Below the pieces are notes generated by a model, which ran no database searches, was not told where the DNA came from, and saw only the letters and a program-made list of their open reading frames with translations. This document shows positions 7,222-14,705 of a stretch of DNA of 20,982 bases, in pieces. Every line of letters begins with the position of its first letter. Within the stretch, counting starts at the first letter, position 1. Location: positions 197,725 through 218,706 of the forward strand of contig MU069670.1 in NCBI GenBank assembly GCA_002284615.2, in the 5' to 3' direction. Origin of the DNA: Dunaliella salina. Lineage: Eukaryota > Chlorophyta > Chlorophyceae > Chlamydomonadales > Dunaliellaceae. Both the position numbers and the translations under genes were made by a program.

Positions 7222-8841
7222 GAAAGAAAGAAGGAAAGTCTACACTGGGCACGTGCACAGGCAGCGTGCGTTAAGGAAATACCCTACAAACAGCGCTGAA
7301 ACTGAGAGTGAGCCCCACCAGACCAAGAGAAAAAGAAGCACAGAATTCTACTTCAGCGAGTTGGCCTCCACCTAGGACACTCAAGACACTACTGTCAAGA
7401 GGCCCTGTCCAGCAAACTCAAGACCCACCCGTTAGCCCCAGAGAAAGCTTTCCAACATCTCAGCAAGGGCCCTTCTTTTGCAATTGACTTTGTACAAATG
7501 AACCAGGGGAGGGGGAATGCTGTAATATGGTTAATACAGCGTGAGTGATCTCTGCATGCAGGTGCTTCCTTATTCGCATGGGATTCAGGGTTTGTTTTGA
7601 GGGAGAGGCAGGATGCACTATCAGAGACAAGGTCAGTTTGCCCTTGTTCGAGTGCCACAAGAATACCTGCATGTTCTGCTCTGTTTGGTGTTTGGAATTG
7701 GATGTTTCCGGCAGGAAATTTGGCAAGCAGTTTCGCACGATCTGGGTAATTGTTAAGCCAGCTCATGTATGCGCGTTGCGGCTGAAGCCTCTCCAGCGGG
7801 ACAGAAGCATGAAGGTATCAAGTTGTTCTGTGGTTCGGTGGGAGGAGTGCACTACATGGTGCACGAGTTTAAACATGATTTCATCATCATATGGGAGATG
7901 GCAGAAGGAGAAGCCAGTGTAGCGCGCAGAGAGGGCGTCTAGACAGATCTGTTTGTGCTCCAAAGGCATGGTCACAGCAGCTTGTGCTGAAGTAAGCAAT
8001 GAAGGCACCGTCTTTCTTTCTATCTTACATTTCAGCAGCTTCCTATTTGGGATGCCGTTCCACAGGGATCATTTCCCACTCTTCAGAGAAGTTGAGCTTT
8101 TCCGCTTCTTGAGAGCCTGACAAAGGGGCGCATGCAGGGCAGTCCCAGTGATCATGTTGTATGCCCAGCACTGGCCATTCTGATAGCATGCTTTGACATC
8201 CATGAGACAACCCCCAAGGTACGTGCGGAGGCAGGTATCACAAGTGTGCATATTGTCAAAGCATTGAGATTCATGTGTGTGTGTTCTTTGCGCCCTGGGC
8301 TCCAGCAGAGCTGGCAGCACGGGTCCCCTGTAATTCTTCATGGTAATTCTTCTTTGTACATGCTTTGAATAGGGCCGCTTTCAGTCCTTTATTTTGGAAA
8401 ATGGGCAAGGCCCACTTTTTTCAATGGTGACGGGGTGCCATTGTACTTTGTATTGAGTTTGCTGTTTTTCTCTTGAGGAGGATCTCTTGAATTTCCGCAA
8501 ATGTCCCCAGCCCAAGATCTTTAGGATGACATAGTTGTAGCGGAAGATGGTGTTGCTAGCTTTTCCTGCGCTTAATTCAGCAGCCTTATCCTGTTTCCAG
8601 AGCCACTGGGCAGCGCCTGTGCCTGGTGTGATTCAACCACCTGCAAGTTGCAGGTAGGGGGCATGGGGTTACAATGGGTTGCGTGTTGATATCCGAGGTT
8701 TGTTGTTGGATCTCGGCTCCCTCTGGGCCTCCTGCCCTGAGTTTGTGGGGAATGATTGGATACAGGGTGTAGGACCCGCATAGGGGTGTCAAAAGGGGTT
8801 TGGTGAAGTCTATCTTATATGCTTGTGCTTGTGGTCCTTCC
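7222..8841 (-). mobile_element. Second type of degraded retroelement, nested at LINE copy 1
   Basis: Its left end is a tail of GAAAGAAAGAAGGAAAGTCT followed by a diverged copy of the LINE terminal hairpin. The part 7291-7469 is repeated in the opposite orientation at 11564-11748 with roughly 80 percent identity by eye, including the same hairpin and tail region. The body 7470-8840 has minus-strand coding flavour but no domain I can name. The right limit is set by the tail of LINE copy 2 at 8842; the element may have continued there before copy 2 inserted. No target-site duplication could be found by eye. Confidence 0.6.
7395..8640 (-). pseudogene. Unrecognised, frameshifted protein of the second element, with a Cys-rich segment
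   Basis: I do not recognise this protein. Joined open stretches on the minus strand suggest one decayed coding region. About 8400-8600 reads AAELSAGKASNTIFRYNYVI with basic residues after it. About 8165-8265 is Cys-rich (CFDNMHTCDTCLRTYLGG, then C-x6-C-x5-C), with CQALKKRKSSTSLK after it. About 7763-8008 reads ARYTGFSFCHLPYDDEIMFK and continues to about 7460. At least one stop and several frame changes separate these parts. The cysteine pattern could bind zinc, as in gag-like or endonuclease-linked knuckles, but it does not fit CCHC. It could be an N-terminal ORF of a LINE or a captured host exon. Confidence 0.4.
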
Positions 8842-8990
8842 AAAGAAAAGAAAAAAGAAAAAGAAACGTCTACGCAAGCCAAAGGCCGCGTGCATTAAGG
8901 GAAGAACCCCTAACAAAAGTTAGAGGCCTCACCAGGAGGCCCTCCACCTAAGCTAGACAAAACTAGCCTAGGAGAGAGCAAGAGACAGAA

Positions 8991-9840
8991 CTAATGGGGA
9001 TCTGGAGGATTGCTAGCCATGCCCATCAGCGCTCGGACTCTCCTTCTTCCATCCTCAGCCGCCGCCGCGCGCCCAGCAAACCCCCTCNCAGATGCCCTCT
9101 GAAAGCAAAGTGCATGTCTAGTGTTAATGATGGTGGATAATCTTTGGATGGCATGGTCCCTGAGCTTGGATGCTAGTGATTTGGCTTTCTGTTTGGTTAG
9201 ACCAAGATTTATGAGAGGTGAAATTGTTAGCTCATTGTAAATTGTGCCACCCACACCAATTAAGATGGCATGCAAAGTCACTTTGTTGTTCCTGTTTGGG
9301 TTTCTTAAGCTGCGTGTTTTAAGTCTAGTTATGGTGTGGGAATGTTGAGTCCGTGCACGTTCCAGAGTGATGAAGGGATTTGTGTCAGGGCAGAATTTAA
9401 GTTTGACAAGGTGAATATCTCTATCATTTGGGGGGATCTTGGTAGGATCAAGGTGGGCTTGTCTGCCTGGGATGGGGCGCACAAAAAGAGCATCAGAGCG
9501 GCTTTGGTGCCGAGCAGGTGAGGCCATGTCATTTGGAAAAACCCAATCTGGAATAGCTCGAGAGGTGTTTTCAGGGATTTGAATGCCTTGATCCAGAAGT
9601 CTGTCATGATTGCAGCCATCCATGCTAATAAGGGATGAGCCACGCCGGCCTTTACTCAGGGCTTCTACACAGAGACTAAGGGCCGCATGGTGTCTGTCGG
9701 TGTGTATCCCACTCATTGTTGGGTTGGTACACCCAAGCAGAACGTGATTGATGCTGTCCGTATTTGCACAGAGTGGGCATTTAATAGAATTGGAAAAATT
9801 GAAGTGGGAGGCATGACTCTGTGTACAGTGTATCCGTTCG
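8991..9840 (-). pseudogene. CCHC plus RLE region of LINE copy 2
   Basis: The frame runs from FNFSNSIKCPLC through the RLE to NPPDPH near 8991. The knuckle CPLCANTDSINHVLLGC (9729-9779) is a clean C-x2-C-x7-H-x4-C. The endonuclease part reads QSRSDALFV and then DRDIHLVKLKFCPDTNPF, followed by NPNRNNKVTLHAILIGVGGT. Compared with copy 1, Pro of RPD is Ser (9495-9497) and the catalytic Glu is Lys (9402-9404), so the PD-(D/E)xK site is destroyed although the frame is long. An N at 9088 hides one residue near the C-terminus. The conserved downstream GFAGRAA segment occurs in both copies. Confidence 0.8.
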
Positions 9841-9937
9841 GGTGGTGACAGGGTGGTGACGGAGTGGTGACGGGGTGGTGACGGGGTGGTGACAGGTGGT
9901 GACGGGGTGGTGACGGGGTGGTGACGGGGTGACAGGG
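9841..9937. repeat. 11-bp minisatellite (GGTGGTGACGG) in the LINE ORF
   Basis: About eight units of GGTGGTGACGG with small variants, one unit shortened by a base. On the minus strand it reads as HPVTTPSPP-like peptide in the frame leading into the CCHC domain. Copy 1 has no such array at the matching place (before its RTDALHT), so it arose after the copies separated. Confidence 0.93.
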
Positions 9938-10129
9938 TCCTTCCACATAGGGAGTGTTTCTTTTGCAAAAGCATTTGTCTCCGCACGCGCGTACCTCTGT
10001 ATGTGGCTGACTGTTTGGGGATAGGCTGTCCTGGCTGCCAGGGAGAGCATTGTCTACTTCCATATCCTGGGCATCAAAGAGGGGGGGTTCTGTAAAGTTC
10101 TGTAGTCATGCTGTATGTGTGTGTTAGGA

Positions 10130-10250
10130 GCATGACCCTCATTGATCGGGTTGCAGTTGGGGGAGCCTGTGGGGAGCTTTGACCTTTTCCAGCCTGTTGG
10201 TCATTGCTCTGTATTTATCATGATTGCATATGTTGTGTTTATGCAGCGTG
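10130..10250 (-). pseudogene. RNase H remnant of LINE copy 2
   Basis: The minus strand reads HKHNICNHDKYRAMTNRLEK then VKA. It is followed by DNA that aligns with the copy-1 stretch encoding HSGIIDNEGAD but with base changes and gaps, so H, N-E and A-D are lost. The position between the RT thumb and the CCHC knuckle agrees with the domain order in copy 1. Confidence 0.6.
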
Positions 10251-10261
10251 ACTCAGGGGGT

Positions 10262-11230
10262 TTATTTGGCAAGCTGTCGTGGCTCTGTATGATGATGACT
10301 GGTGTTGATGAGACCAGGGGTCAAGTTGAGATTGTTGAGAGTATGGTAAAGTTTGTTAAGGGCTATGATGTGTCTGTTCCTAATTTTGCGGCCGGGGATG
10401 TAAGGGAACGGGAGCCTGTGTATGCCTATTTCCATGAGGGAGTGTGTGCAATGGCGGGCTAAGGTCTTAAGAATGGATTGCATTGGCATTGAGAATGTAT
10501 CAAGATAGGGGTCTAGAGCAAAGGTAAGGTGCTCCTTAAAAGGATATAAGCAATATTGTTGATGCAGAGATATTGCCTAACACGGAGCTGTAAGGTAATT
10601 GATCGAGGATGAAGCTGGAGGTTAGGTGATATGGGTTGATGCTCCTGTGTACAGATAGTCTCAGTTTGTTGATTTGAGCTTCCAGCATGGACTTGGTGTC
10701 ACATGGTGATGGGTATCAACCCACATGATGACGGGTTGCTGCCCAAGGGAAACAGCAAAGGGGGGGACCCAAGTCCACAGTTGATTTTGTCTTCCCTCAA
10801 CATTGCTGTGGTAGTGCATTGCCAGAGAGAGTAGAAAGAACTACAGGTAGTACCTGTCTTTGAAAGTGATCATCCTATCTAAGCCGCAAGGTCATGCTCT
10901 GCGCATGGTGTCACTGGAAAGGTATATGCAATGCTTGGGATGATGACTGTACGGATAATTTTCATGTTTTGCCTAGGTGTGGCAAATGAGCAAGCCAGGT
11001 TTGTAGTTTTTTATGCAAGTTTTTTCTTCTATTTGAGTGTGCTGGGGTTTCCAGTCCAGGGTCATGGTGACCTGTACCCCAAGGTAGGTAGGATAATCCT
11101 TAGGAAAATGGACTGTGTTGGTTTGCCTTGGACCAGGATCTTGTCTTTGAGCAGACTTCTGACAAAGTGTTCCATAGAAATGTTGCCTCGCGAGCTGCTT
11201 GCTCTGAAGGCTGGGAAGGTTGCAGGTCAC
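10262..11230 (-). pseudogene. RT thumb and connection region of LINE copy 2
   Basis: The part 10973-11230 encodes YPTYLGVQVTMTLDWKPQHT, the Y-L-G-V...W...Q/H segment that follows the RT catalytic core in LINEs. The part 10600-10680 continues as QINKLRLSVHRSINPYH and then LDQLPYSS. The part 10262-10530 gives ALDPYLDTFSMPMQSILKTL and RLPFPYIPGRKIRNRH. Two frame changes separate these pieces. It belongs to the polymerase, which copies element RNA at the nicked target. Confidence 0.65.
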
Positions 11231-11284
11231 CTAAGTCTTACCACCAGAAATGATGAGGTGGGCCCAGTCAGCGAAGAGGGTTAA

Positions 11285-11400
11285 TTTATTGGCTTGGATA
11301 CGAAGGTTAACATATGTTCCCGTGATGCAGATGAGGTCATCTGCAAATGCCCATCTGATATCATATATCAGATGATTTGGTCTTGGGATTTCAGTTCAAT
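11285..11400 (-). pseudogene. RT catalytic FADD segment of LINE copy 2
   Basis: The minus strand reads IRWAFADDLICITGT, then LFADWAHLIISGGKT and a stop. FADD (11336-11347) is the metal-binding motif C of reverse transcriptase, and F-x-x-W-A-x-L-x-x-x-x-x-K-T is the usual segment after it in LINEs. Both catalytic aspartates are present. Confidence 0.85.
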
Positions 11401-11469
11401 AGTTTGTGGGATTTTGTTTGTACCAGGAGAAAAGCCGGTTCAGGAGTGGTCCTGGAAGATGGCGTGATG

Positions 11470-11822
11470 GAGAAGGTGCTCAGAGTTGGAGTGATCTCAG
11501 TTGGGGGCTGCAAAACTGTGTGTACACCTCCTGGCTACAGCTGGCCCCTGTGCACGAGGGGGACCCTTGCTGAGATCTTGGACAGCTTTCTGAGGCTAAG
11601 GGGTGGGTCCCAAGTTTGCTGGACGGGACCTCTGACAGCAGTGTCGAGGGTGTACTAGATGGAGGCCAACTTGCTGGAGTAGGCTTTCGTACTCCTTTTC
11701 TCTTGTTCTGTCTTGGTCTGGTGGGACTCACTCTCAGTTTCAGCGCTGATTGTTGGGTCTTTCCTTCGTGCACGCTGGCTGTGCCCAGCGTAGACTTACT
11801 TAATTACTTACTTACTTACTGG
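11470..11822 (+). mobile_element. Plus-strand 3' fragment of the second element type, nested in the RT of LINE copy 2
   Basis: The part 11564-11748 matches 7291-7469 in inverted orientation. It is followed by a hairpin with a perfect 7-bp stem, ACGCTGG-CTGTGC-CCAGCGT (11772-11791), then TAGAC and a (TTAC)n tail to 11822. Its orientation is opposite to the host LINE. It separates RT motif QGDTLSP...LHAGG from FADD, enlarging that gap from the usual few dozen residues to about 170 codons. The left end is a guess from where LINE similarity stops. Confidence 0.66.
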
Positions 11823-11857
11823 GCCTTTTTTTGTTGGGTCACTCACATTCATAGCCC

Positions 11858-12048
11858 GCCAGCATGGAGCCAGCGCAGCAGGGGTTCCACGTATGCGAGG
11901 AAGAGGAAGGGAGAGAGGGTGTCCCCCTGTATGGTCCCCCTTTTTATAGGGATGTCTTTTGACCATTATAAAGATGAATTCTGGTGCGTGCCTCCTGGTA
12001 GAGGATTTTGACAGTGTCAATGGCATCGGTGGTGAAGCCACACATGTG
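11858..12048 (-). pseudogene. RT palm segment with QGDTLSP, LINE copy 2
   Basis: The minus strand reads MCGFTTDAIDTVKILYQEAR, then TRIHLYNGQKTSL and a stop, then in another frame GTIQGDTLSPFLFLAYVEPL and LRWLHAGG. The Q-G-D-x-L-S-P-F/L-L-F motif (11909-11929) is RT motif B' and diagnostic of non-LTR reverse transcriptase. A stop with a frame change near 11947 breaks the ORF. Confidence 0.88.
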
Positions 12049-12049
12049 T

Positions 12050-12370
12050 GTAGAGTAGACTCGGCCACATCACACAAAAACCGCCAAGGAAAGGAAAGGC
12101 ATATAATGCTGCTTAACTTAAAAAAAAAACGACTAGCATTAAGTGGACAGGTGTAACCATCAAGATGTCGGACACATACTTCTCCAAATGTTCACACCAT
12201 AGAACAACTGCTTCTACTCAGAATGTGCAGCGTCAACTTCAGATGATTTTCACACAGCCGGACTAACACAGGTGTTTTAATTCAAGAAAAGTACTCCTTT
12301 TCGAAGGTTTTCGCTGAGTTATGCCGTCACAAAGTAGAGAGACAGGGAAAGGAGGATTACTACAGAATGT
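12050..12370. other. About 0.3-kb insert of unknown origin inside the RT region
   Basis: LINE coding similarity stops after LGIMY (about 12366) and resumes at MCGFTTDAID (about 12048), although these should be nearly adjacent in RT. The intervening DNA is AT-richer, has an A10 run at 12121 and a GGAAAGGAAAGG stretch, and has no gene. No target-site duplication is obvious, so it may be an insertion with decayed ends. Confidence 0.5.
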
Positions 12371-12530
12371 ACATAATTCCAAGCAGCATGGTCCCTAGTA
12401 TTGAAGGCGAGGTAAAATTCAAAATCAGCGCATAAACATCTCTACTGAAGAGTTTGGAATCTTCAAGGGTCATGATTAAGCTTTGGAGTCGGTGCATGGA
12501 GTCCATAATTTTGCGGAAACCTGCTGCATA
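12370..12530 (-). pseudogene. RT N-terminal motifs (motif A region) of LINE copy 2
   Basis: The minus strand reads LPPEHYAAGFRKIMDSMHRL, then QSLIMTLEDSK and DVYALILNFTSPSI followed by LLGIMY. In LINE reverse transcriptases this is the QxGFR block followed by the D-x-Y-x-L-x-x-D-F-x-x-A-F motif A. Here the catalytic Asp is Asn (codon at 12417-12419), so polymerase activity would be lost even without the frameshifts. Confidence 0.7.
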
Positions 12531-12907
12531 GTGCTCAGGTGGGAGTGTTGTTGTAACCAGATGTGTCTATAAGATATAAAGGGTGTTGGCTAGACCACTA
12601 GGCTGTTTGGATGTGTCGTCCATTTGAGGGCCTTCAAGAGAGAGAAAGTTTCTCTTGGAAATAATTATGGTATCATTCTTTTTCGGAGCTCTGGGAGTGA
12701 TTTTCGTTCCCCACATGATGATGAAGTGAATGGATTCCTGCCCCAAGAATACAAGTATTCTTAGGGCAGGTGTTTGAGCAGCTCATTAGCTATGCTGTCT
12801 GGTCGTCGGGTCTTATTATTGTGAGGGATTGGATAAATTCCTGGAAAGAGCAGCTGTCCAGGATGGAGTTGTGGAGCCATTTTCTCTTCCTTTGGGTATT
12901 CCTCTCA

Positions 12908-12925
12908 CGTCGGAAAGTGTGGTTT
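12908..12925 (+). repeat. Left terminal inverted repeat (18 bp perfect)
   Basis: CGTCGGAAAGTGTGGTTT, exact reverse complement of 13928-13945. Confidence 0.85.
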
Positions 12926-12983
12926 GGTCTAATGTAGGCCTGATTCAGGACAGTTGGTTCTGGTTTGAACCTGAATCAGGAGG

Positions 12984-13440
12984 GAGGTCTGACCTGGACC
13001 TATCCACCCCTGATTCAGGATGGGGAACGCCTGATTCAGAATTGCCTTACGGTAATCTTGTTGGCTTACTTGAGGCAGGTCTGAAGCAGTTCTCATGTAC
13101 ACCTAAATCAGGATAACAAAGCCTGATTCAAAACTGCCTTTTATAATGTATTTTGCGTACTTGGAGCAGGTCTGTCCTGGACCTAATCCACACCTGATTC
13201 AGAATGAAGAACGCCTGACTCAGGGCTGCCTTATTTTAATCTAATGTGCCTACTTGGAGCAGGTCTGAATCAGTTTGATATACACCTGATTCAGGATAGA
13301 CAACCCCTGATTCAGAACTGCCTTTTTCATAATCTATTCGGCTTACTGATCTGGACCTGATCCAGGTCTGATTCAATCAGGACCTTGCCTGTTTAAGAAC
13401 TGCCTGGTTCAACCCAGTTCTACCAACTTCCTGGAGGTCT
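12984..13440 (+). repeat. Roughly 92-bp tandem array inside the TIR element
   Basis: GGTCTG anchors occur at 12986, 13078, 13169, 13262, 13365 and 13436, so the first spacings are 92, 91 and 93 bp. Each unit carries two CTGATTCAG-like sites, an ACTGCCTT and a GGCTTACTTGGAGCA-like segment. The last two units are rearranged. Confidence 0.85.
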
Positions 13441-13501
13441 GAGTCAGTTCTGAAGTGCACCTGATTCATGGGTGTTTGCACCTGAATCAGGAAACCTCTA
13501 C

Positions 13502-13579
13502 TAATAAAATGTCTGTGTTTCCGCTCAGCTGCCCTCGTAGGCGGATATAGCGATGTAACCTTACCTTAATAAAATGTCT
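13502..13579 (+). repeat. 13-bp direct repeats flanking a 52-bp segment
   Basis: TAATAAAATGTCT at 13502-13514 and 13567-13579. The enclosed 52 bp (CGCTCAGCTGCCCTCGTAGG, GATATAGCGATGTAACC) differ in composition from the surrounding palindrome array. This may be a tiny insertion with its target-site duplication, or a local duplication. Confidence 0.6.
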
Positions 13580-13630
13580 TTGCACCATGTATGGCCCCCT
13601 AAAGGCCACTTGTCTGCTGCGTACTCGCTC

Positions 13631-13685
13631 AAGAAAGAAAAGAAAAGTCTACGCAAGCTAAAAGCCGCGTGCATTAAGGGAAAGC
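13631..13685 (-). mobile_element. Severely 5'-truncated LINE 3' tail inside the TIR element
   Basis: A tail (AAGAAAGAAAAGAAAAG on the plus strand), then the LINE terminal hairpin at 13651-13670 and GTGCATTAAGGGAAAG, matching the 3' ends at 5851 and 8842. Only about 55 bp of element remain, typical of aborted target-primed reverse transcription. It shows the TIR element was already a target for the same retrotransposition machinery. Confidence 0.78.
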
Positions 13686-13927
13686 TTCAAGTTGATATGA
13701 GGCCCCTGAGGTCCAAGAGGTTACTTGTTCCTAATTCAGGTATAAATCATTCTGATCTGTACCTGAATCAGTTCTCCTGTGGAGACGCATGCTTCTGAAA
13801 GGCTTTGTCAGGAAGTCCTGATTTGGACCTAATCCAGGCAAAACCCGTTCTGAATTTCAAGCTGAATCAGTTCAGCCTAAAGAACTGAATCGGGTTGCTT
13901 CTGACCTGAATCAGGTTCAGATCAGAA

Positions 13928-13945
13928 AAACCACACTTTCCGACG
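13928..13945 (-). repeat. Right terminal inverted repeat (18 bp perfect)
   Basis: AAACCACACTTTCCGACG on the plus strand, exact reverse complement of 12908-12925. Confidence 0.85.
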
Positions 13946-14520
13946 CAGCCCTGGTGATGGGAGGTTCAAGGAAGGAGTTATCTTTGCACTGTCGGTCCAT
14001 CCAGGGATAGTTGCGTTTGGCTTGGGGGTCAGATGGAAGATAGGCCCCAGTCTTAATGCTAGGGGCAGCCATGCTGTCAGTGTAGAGCTTTTCCACAATA
14101 CCAGCTACTTTGCACGGATTCGTTTCCACTTCGCCTGTGGTGGGTCTGTGAGTGCTTGGGCTTGAGGAGGAGGAGTGCTTTTGACATTGAAGATTCCCTC
14201 CCTTGGCAAGGGCAGGGTGTTCGCAATTTTCTCTGTTGGCGCCTTCGCGCTCTGATGTGGCACTGGATGCTGTAGTCAGAGTCTATCTTGTTGATTTGCA
14301 CCCTGAATTTTTTTGCTGGGCTTGGAGGACAGCCTCCAGTGGTGGCAGAGGGGGTGAAGCACTTGTTGTGGCAGGACTACTGGACGCTGTTTCTGCGTGG
14401 GAAAATGTGTGGACCAAAAGGATGGCCTCAAGGAGGTTGGGGTCATGGCTATTTAAGGCCATGACTCCATTGAAGGTGAGAGCCAGGTGGGCCTGGGGCA
14501 AATTGTACTATACATGACGG
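13946..14520 (-). pseudogene. Probable upstream coding remnant of LINE copy 2
   Basis: The minus strand at 13946-14129 reads CKVAGIVEKLYTDSM, then SDPQAKRNYPWMDRQCKDNS and EPPITRAASE, continuing after the TIR element as RKRKWLHNSILDS. A W-(F/M)-D-x-x-C segment followed by a basic stretch is usual for the linker between the endonuclease and RT of LINE proteins. At 14283-14501 it reads QAHLALTFNGVMALNSHDPN, then a Ser/Pro-rich part. I could not find the SDH motif of an APE endonuclease with confidence. Confidence 0.42.
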
Positions 14521-14705
14521 ACAGATTTGAGTTTGCTGCAGAGTGATTTGCAGAGGTTGCTGATCCTCCTGTTCCTGAAGCGTTTGGAGGTTGCAGGTCT
14601 AATTTGTTGAGATGACACGTGAACCGATACAAAAGAATAGCAAGCAGGTGTCAGCCTGGAATTGTGAGGCAGAAGCACCAACCAGGCATCACTCTAACAG
14701 CATTG

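Larger units (their letters stand above)
12908..13945. mobile_element. 1.04-kb TIR element (MITE-like) rich in CCTGATTCAGG palindromes
   Basis: CGTCGGAAAGTGTGGTTT at 12908-12925 is repeated perfectly in inverted orientation at 13928-13945. Weaker inverted similarity extends inward to about 45 bp and includes a CCTGATTCAGG on both sides. The interior holds no transposase, only a roughly 92-bp tandem array, many copies of the near-palindrome, and smaller insertions. It interrupts the coding region of LINE copy 2 (AASE on the right side, ERNTQRKRKW on the left). Only CA is duplicated at both flanks, so a target-site duplication is unproven. It is probably a non-autonomous DNA transposon; I cannot assign a superfamily. 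Confidence 0.66.
8842..14130 (-). mobile_element. LINE copy 2: long, frameshifted Dualen/RandI-like non-LTR retrotransposon with nested insertions
   Basis: Minus-strand order from the right: linker before RT (13946-14129 and 12560-12907), RT start (about 12370-12530), RT motif QGDTLSP (11909-11929), RT FADD (11336-11347), thumb with YLGV (10973-11230), further thumb (10262-10660), RNase H remnant (about 10130-10250), CCHC (9729-9779), RLE (about 9170-9560), 3' region, hairpin (8872-8891) and A/G-rich (plus strand) tail at 8842. Interruptions are a TIR element (12908-13945), about 0.3 kb at 12050-12370, a plus-strand element tail (about 11470-11822) and an 11-bp minisatellite (9841-9937). Frame changes are many. 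Removing the insertions leaves about 3.5 kb from 8842 to 14130. An APE endonuclease domain, expected in Dualen, was not recognised. The right limit is uncertain. Confidence 0.82.

Noticed and set aside
11749..11840. TGTTGGGTC repeated on both sides of the plus-strand element tail as a target-site duplication
   Set aside because: One copy lies inside the element before its hairpin and is shared with the related copy at 7222-7300 in diverged form, so it is not a flank. No true duplication could be identified.
12829..13116. Plus-strand open frame of 95 residues (MDKFLERAAVQDGVVEPFSL...)
   Set aside because: It begins in antisense LINE sequence, crosses the TIR boundary and ends in the palindrome array, so it joins unrelated DNA.
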